64,000 bases of DNA from Mycolicibacterium austroafricanum (GTDB lineage: Bacteria > Actinomycetota > Actinomycetes > Mycobacteriales > Mycobacteriaceae): NCBI RefSeq assembly GCF_902705885.1, contig NZ_CACSIP010000023.1, forward strand, positions 187,268 through 251,267, read 5' to 3'. A model generated the notes under the pieces. The model was not told where the DNA came from and made no database searches. It saw only the letters and a list, made by a program, of their open reading frames with translations. Within the stretch, counting starts at the first letter, position 1; each line of letters begins with the position of its first letter. The translations under genes were made by a program, and so were the position numbers. Shown here in pieces: positions 60,402-64,000 of the stretch.

Positions 60402-61922
60402 ATGCAGATCCGCGACACCGCCGTTGCCACACCTGACAAGCCCGCCATCATCATGTACCCGTCCGGCACGGTCGTGACGTTCGGGGAACTGGAAGCCAGA
60501 GCCAACCGCCTGGCGCATCTGTTCCGGGACGCCGGGCTGGTGGAGGGCGACGTCGTCGCGATCCTCATGGAGAACAACGAGCACATGCACGCGGTGATGT
60601 GGGCGGCGCGCCGCGCAGGCCTCTACTACGTGCCCATCAACACCAACCTCACCGCTGCCGAGGCCGCGTACATCATCGACAACAGCAGCGCCAAGGCGAT
60701 CGTGGGCTCCGGCAAGCTCAGGGACACGCTGGCAGGCCTTCGCGACCAGCTTCCCAACGGTCTGCCGCCGGTGCTGGTGATCGCCGACGGGCAGCTCGAC
60801 GGATGGCAGAGCTACCCCGAATGTGTTGCCGGGCAGCCAGATACCCCGATCGACGACGAGATCGAAGGTGACCTGCTGCAGTACTCCTCGGGCACTACCG
60901 GCAGGCCGAAGGGCATCAAACGCGAACTGCCGCATCTGCCGCCGGCCGAGGCGCCCGGTCTGATGGCCGCCCTGGTGTCGTTCTGGATGCACCCTGACGC
61001 CGTCTATCTCAGCCCCGCACCGCTGTACCACACCGCTCCGTCGGTGTGGTCCATGCAGACGCAGGCCGGGGGGATCACCACCGTGGTGATGGAGAAGTTC
61101 GACGCCGAGGGCGCGCTGGACGCGATCGACCGGTACCGCGTCACGCACGGCCAGTTCGTTCCGGTGATGTTCACCCGGATGCTGAAACTTCCTGCAGACA
61201 AGCGGTTGTCCTACGACGTGTCGAGCCTCGAGCGGGTGATGCACGCCGCGGCGCCATGCCCGGTGGAGATCAAGCAGCAGATGATCGACTGGTGGGGTCC
61301 GATCGTCGACGAGTACTACGCCTCCTCCGAAGCCCACGGTTCCACGCTGATCACCGCCGATGAGTGGCTGACGCATCCCGGCTCGGTCGGGAGGCCGCTG
61401 GCGGGGGCGCTGCACATCCTCGACGAGGACGGCAACGAACTGCCCCCGGGCCAGGCCGGTGAGATCTACTTCGAGGGCGGGTTCGATTTCGAGTACCTCA
61501 ACGATCCTGGGAAGACAGCCTCGTCTCGCGATGCCCGCGGCTGGAAGACGGTGGGCGACATCGGTTATGTCGACGAGGAGGGCTTCCTCTACCTCACCGA
61601 CCGCAGGCATCACATGATCATCTCCGGCGGGGTCAACATCTATCCCCAAGAAGCGGAGAACCTCCTCGTCACCCACCCGTTGGTGATGGACGCCGCGGTG
61701 TTTCCAATCCCCGACGACGAGATGGGGCAGAGCGTCAAGGCGGCGGTGCAGACCGTCGACCCGAGTGATGCCACCCCGGAGTTCGCTGCCGAACTGCTCG
61801 CCTGGGTGCGGGACAGGCTGGCGCACTACAAGTGTCCGCGTTCGATCTCGTTCGAGGAGCAGCTGCCGCGTACCGACACCGGCAAGTTGTACAAGCAGGA
61901 GCTGATGAAGAAGTACTCATGA
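60402..61922 (+). CDS. fadD4: Acyl-CoA synthetase FadD4 (Rv0214-like)
   Basis: 506 residues. Adenylate-forming enzyme: P-loop-like LLQYSSGTTGRPKG near residue 163, YASSEAHGS near residue 307, the hinge GWKTVGDIGYVDEEGFLYLTDRR and C-terminal catalytic Lys in TDTGKLYKQEL. It activates a fatty or other carboxylic acid to its CoA thioester for degradation or lipid synthesis. Coupled by overlap to an enoyl-CoA hydratase gene. Unlike M. tuberculosis as recalled, the nadR and methyltransferase genes between pckA and fadD4 are absent. Confidence 0.92.
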   Translation: MQIRDTAVATPDKPAIIMYPSGTVVTFGELEARANRLAHLFRDAGLVEGDVVAILMENNEHMHAVMWAARRAGLYYVPINTNLTAAEAAYIIDNSSAKAIVGSGKLRDTLAGLRDQLPNGLPPVLVIADGQLDGWQSYPECVAGQPDTPIDDEIEGDLLQYSSGTTGRPKGIKRELPHLPPAEAPGLMAALVSFWMHPDAVYLSPAPLYHTAPSVWSMQTQAGGITTVVMEKFDAEGALDAIDRYRVTHGQFVPVMFTRMLKLPADKRLSYDVSSLERVMHAAAPCPVEIKQQMIDWWGPIVDEYYASSEAHGSTLITADEWLTHPGSVGRPLAGALHILDEDGNELPPGQAGEIYFEGGFDFEYLNDPGKTASSRDARGWKTVGDIGYVDEEGFLYLTDRRHHMIISGGVNIYPQEAENLLVTHPLVMDAAVFPIPDDEMGQSVKAAVQTVDPSDATPEFAAELLAWVRDRLAHYKCPRSISFEEQLPRTDTGKLYKQELMKKYS

Positions 61923-62821
61923 CAGTCGAATTGGCCGGCGGCGTGCTCGTCGCCCTCGGAACACCCTCCGACGAGGCGACTTTCACGCTCACCGAGGACC
62001 CCTGCGACGACCGCCGTGCGGTCACCGTCGCCTCGGTGTCGGAGTCGCTCGACGAGCTCACCCACCGCTGTCGCCGGTGGCCCGAGGCGGCGGCGGTGTG
62101 TGACGACGTGTTGCGCGCTCTCGATCCGCAGGGCTCGACGTTCACCGGCGTCGTCACCGAGTCACTGGCGTACTCGACCCTGCAGTCCGGCAGCGAGTTC
62201 GCCCGTTGGCTTGCCGAACGTGGCCCGGCGCGGGTCCCGGAGATCGCGAATCCCGTCCAGGCACATCGCGACGGCGGCCGGCTGGTGATCCGGTTCAACC
62301 GGCCGCAGCGGCACAACGCGTTCTCCACCGATGCCCGGGCGGCCCTGCTGGAAGCCCTCGACGTGGCCCGGTTGGACCCGTCCGTCAACGAGGTGGTGCT
62401 GGCCGGTAACGGCCCGTCCTTCTGCAGCGGTGGCGACCTCGCCGAGTTCGGCACCTTCACCGACCCGGCGGGCGCGCACCTGGCCCGCACCCGCCACAGC
62501 CCCGCCCTGGCGCTCGCCGACATCACCGCCCGGCTGGGACGTGCCTGCCGGGCCGAGATACACGGGCAGGTGCAGGGCAGCGGGCTGGAGATGGCCGCGT
62601 TCTGCGGATGGGTGCGCTGTCACCCCGATGCGGTGTTGGGCCTACCGGAACTCCGCCTGGGACTGATCCCCGGAGCCGGGGGGACGGTCAGCATCACCCG
62701 CCGGATCGGTCGCTGGCGTACCGCCTATCTGGTGTTGTCCGGGCGAGATGTGGATCCGGTGACCGCGTTGCGGTGGGGTCTGGTCGACGAGGTCGGCGCT
62801 GCCGGGCCGGCCGGACGATGA
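61919..62821 (+). CDS. Enoyl-CoA hydratase/isomerase family protein with N-terminal extension
   Basis: 300 residues, ATG overlapping the fadD4 stop. The crotonase core starts at about residue 120: RLVIRFNRPQRHNAF, oxyanion hole GNGPSFCSGGDL, EIHGQVQGSGLEM and the catalytic Glu region LPELRLGLIPGAGGT. An additional 110-residue N-terminal segment without clear homology precedes it. The C-terminal helices are short, so the CoA-binding tail may be reduced. Together with fadD4 it suggests degradation of a particular acid. Confidence 0.83.
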   Translation: MTVELAGGVLVALGTPSDEATFTLTEDPCDDRRAVTVASVSESLDELTHRCRRWPEAAAVCDDVLRALDPQGSTFTGVVTESLAYSTLQSGSEFARWLAERGPARVPEIANPVQAHRDGGRLVIRFNRPQRHNAFSTDARAALLEALDVARLDPSVNEVVLAGNGPSFCSGGDLAEFGTFTDPAGAHLARTRHSPALALADITARLGRACRAEIHGQVQGSGLEMAAFCGWVRCHPDAVLGLPELRLGLIPGAGGTVSITRRIGRWRTAYLVLSGRDVDPVTALRWGLVDEVGAAGPAGR

Positions 62822-62873
62822 CCTCGTTGACGTCGACGTCGGGGCGGTAGTCGCGCATCGCCGCCACCGAGCG

Positions 62874-63611
62874 TCAGCGGGAACGGCGCAACGTCACCCG
62901 GTAGGTGTACTGCTCGGGCAGGAAGTGGCTGACCGACAACTCGACCGGACGGCCGGTGCTGTCGGAATAGAGCCGGTCGACGCGCAGCATCGCATGCCCA
63001 ACACGGCAGTCCACGGCTGCCGCGACGTCCTGGCCTGCCGTCGCGACCGTGATCGACTGCGCCGCTTCGGCAATGGGTTCATCCAGGTGTGGTTCCAGCA
63101 GACCGATGACGGTGTGGGTGCCGACCGCGCCGGTCTTCAGTGCGCCGCTGTCCTCGACGTGACGCGCACTCGAGCCGGGCAGGTGCACGGTGGTCAACAC
63201 GAACGGAATTCCGTGCCCGGCAGCCCCGTGCAGCCGCCGGAACACCACGGTGTGCACCACGTCGTCGTCTAGGCGCAGCCGACTCGCCGCCTCGACGTCG
63301 ACCCGCCGGGTCAACCCGCGCACCACCTCCATGGTGGTGTCCTGCGACAGGTTCATCAGGTCCTCGATGGAACCGAGCTGACGGAGATAGCGTCCCGACT
63401 CCCTGGCATACGTCCCCCGCCCCGGAACCCGGTAGACCACCCCCTCGGCGACCAGGTCCTGAAACGCCCGGCGGACCGTCTGGCGGGACAGCCCGTGTCG
63501 GGCAACGAGTTCGGACTCTGTCGGCAGCCGGACGCCGTGCGGGTAGCGGCCTGCACCGATCTCGTCGCGCAGCTGTTCACGCAGCAGCCGGTACGCCGGT
63601 TCCGCGCGCAT
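62874..63611 (-). CDS. GntR-family regulator with UTRA domain (HutC type)
   Basis: 245 residues from ATG 63611. N-terminal winged helix (GAGRYPHGVRLPTESELVARHGLSRQTVRRAF, visible as LPTESELVARHGLSRQTVRRAF) and a C-terminal UTRA ligand domain ending in LSVSHFLPEQYTYRVTLRR. It lies 2 bases after the acyl-CoA dehydrogenase stop on the same strand, so it probably reports on the same acyl-CoA pathway. Whether it binds the dyad before fadD4 is unknown. Confidence 0.9.
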   Translation of the reverse strand: MRAEPAYRLLREQLRDEIGAGRYPHGVRLPTESELVARHGLSRQTVRRAFQDLVAEGVVYRVPGRGTYARESGRYLRQLGSIEDLMNLSQDTTMEVVRGLTRRVDVEAASRLRLDDDVVHTVVFRRLHGAAGHGIPFVLTTVHLPGSSARHVEDSGALKTGAVGTHTVIGLLEPHLDEPIAEAAQSITVATAGQDVAAAVDCRVGHAMLRVDRLYSDSTGRPVELSVSHFLPEQYTYRVTLRRSR

Positions 63612-63613
63612 CC

Positions 63614-64000
63614 TCAGATGCCGCCCCGGGCGACGAGTTGTGCGGCGATGACATTGCGCTGGATCTCGTTGGTGCCCTCCCCGACGATCATCAGCGGCGC
63701 GTCCCGGAAATACCGCTCGACGTCGTATTCGGTCGAGTAGCCGTACCCGCCGTGGATGCGCACCGCGTTCAGCGCGATCTCCATCGCGGTCTCGGAGGCG
63801 AACAGCTTGGCCATCCCCGCCTCCATGTCGGCGCGCCGGCCGCTGTCGTAGCAGTCGGCCGCGTGCAGGGTGAGGGTGCGGGCGGCGGTCAGCTTCGTCG
63901 CCATGTCGGCCAGGTAGTGGCCGATCGCCTGGTGCTTCCAGATCGGCTGGCCGAAACTCTCCCGGTCCTGGGCGTAGGCCAGCGCGTCCTCGAGGGCGGC
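63614..64000 (-). CDS. fadE3: Acyl-CoA dehydrogenase FadE3 (Rv0215c-like), 5' part outside window
   Basis: The final 128 residues are present; the gene continues beyond base 64000. C-terminal acyl-CoA dehydrogenase features: DRESFGQPIWKHQAI (substrate/FAD helix), MAKLFASETAMEIALNAVRIHGGYGYS and the terminal MIVGEGTNEIQRNVIA motif that contacts FAD, followed by the stop. It catalyses the first oxidation of beta-oxidation with FAD. The symbol rests on position next to fadD4 as in Rv0214-Rv0215c. Confidence 0.87.
   Translation of the reverse strand, partial: AALEDALAYAQDRESFGQPIWKHQAIGHYLADMATKLTAARTLTLHAADCYDSGRRADMEAGMAKLFASETAMEIALNAVRIHGGYGYSTEYDVERYFRDAPLMIVGEGTNEIQRNVIAAQLVARGGI

Noticed and set aside
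58300..60432. 710-residue open reading frame antisense to pckG
   Set aside because: Shadow frame of a conserved high-GC gene; Arg/His/Gly-rich composition and no recognisable domain.
1..64000. tRNA, rRNA, CRISPR array or riboswitch
   Set aside because: No cloverleaf, rRNA segment or regularly spaced repeat array found by reading; the only tandem repeat is the two-copy element at 49022-49079.

Overview
The window is high-GC actinobacterial DNA from a non-tuberculous, probably environmental Mycobacterium/Mycolicibacterium. The main reason is gene order: from recalled M. tuberculosis loci, the recognisable backbone runs colinear with Rv0183 to Rv0215c. It includes monoacylglycerol lipase, ilvD, the ricR-type copper repressor, an L,D-transpeptidase, zmp1, the two Omam proteins, mmpL11, the Rv0203-type haem-binding protein, a YbhN-like membrane protein, an AI-2E-type exporter, mmpL3, an NYN protein, trmB, a pair of dynamin-like proteins, pckG, fadD4 and fadE3. 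GTG starts and 4-bp ATGA/GTGA overlaps are common. No rRNA, tRNA, CRISPR array, insertion sequence or integrase was seen, and no gene-free stretch exceeds 300 bases.

Layout. 1-8.8 kb: a truncated lipase, a hydrolase-like lipoprotein, an oxidoreductase, two small conserved genes, an O-methyltransferase, an EAL-DICT protein, a SRPBCC protein, a TipA-like MerR regulator with its own operator-promoter, and two secreted proteins. 8.8-17.4 kb: ilvD, a copper-responsive pair (DUF305 lipoprotein plus CsoR/RicR), a thiamine-binding-type protein, an L,D-transpeptidase, and a five-gene translationally coupled MoxR/DUF58/DUF4129 cluster. 17.4-31.6 kb: zmp1, OmamA/OmamB, mmpL11, two haem-binding-protein paralogues, a PrrA/PrrB-like two-component system, a minus-strand membrane operon and an AI-2E-type transporter.

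31.6-51.1 kb: a 19.5-kb block sits exactly between the Rv0205-like gene and mmpL3, which are adjacent in M. tuberculosis. It holds two long operons and a regulator. Operon A: lipoprotein alkaline phosphatase, ABC ATPase, PHP phosphoesterase, binding protein, two permeases, class III aminotransferase, and a Kbl-type alpha-oxoamine synthase. In the middle lie a minus-strand enolase-superfamily gene and a GntR/FCD regulator. Operon B: a second binding protein and two permeases without an ATPase, a kinase-phospholyase fusion, an IlvD/Edd homologue that has lost all three Fe-S cysteines, a PYROXD2-like flavoprotein and a small cupin. The same GATTGT-nn-ACAATC operator occurs at all three control regions, and the two operon promoters share a TTGACA-17-TAGCGT architecture. 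This looks like one regulon for capture, import and breakdown of a (phosphorylated) amino-alcohol, polyamine or hydroxy-amino-acid type compound. The substrate is inferred, not shown.

51.1-64 kb: mmpL3 with a 17-bp palindrome upstream, the NYN-domain gene and trmB; two linked dynamin-like proteins with degenerate P-loops; GTP-type PEP carboxykinase; fadD4 with an operator-like palindrome over its promoter; an enoyl-CoA hydratase family gene; a GntR/UTRA regulator; and the 3' part of fadE3, cut by the window end.
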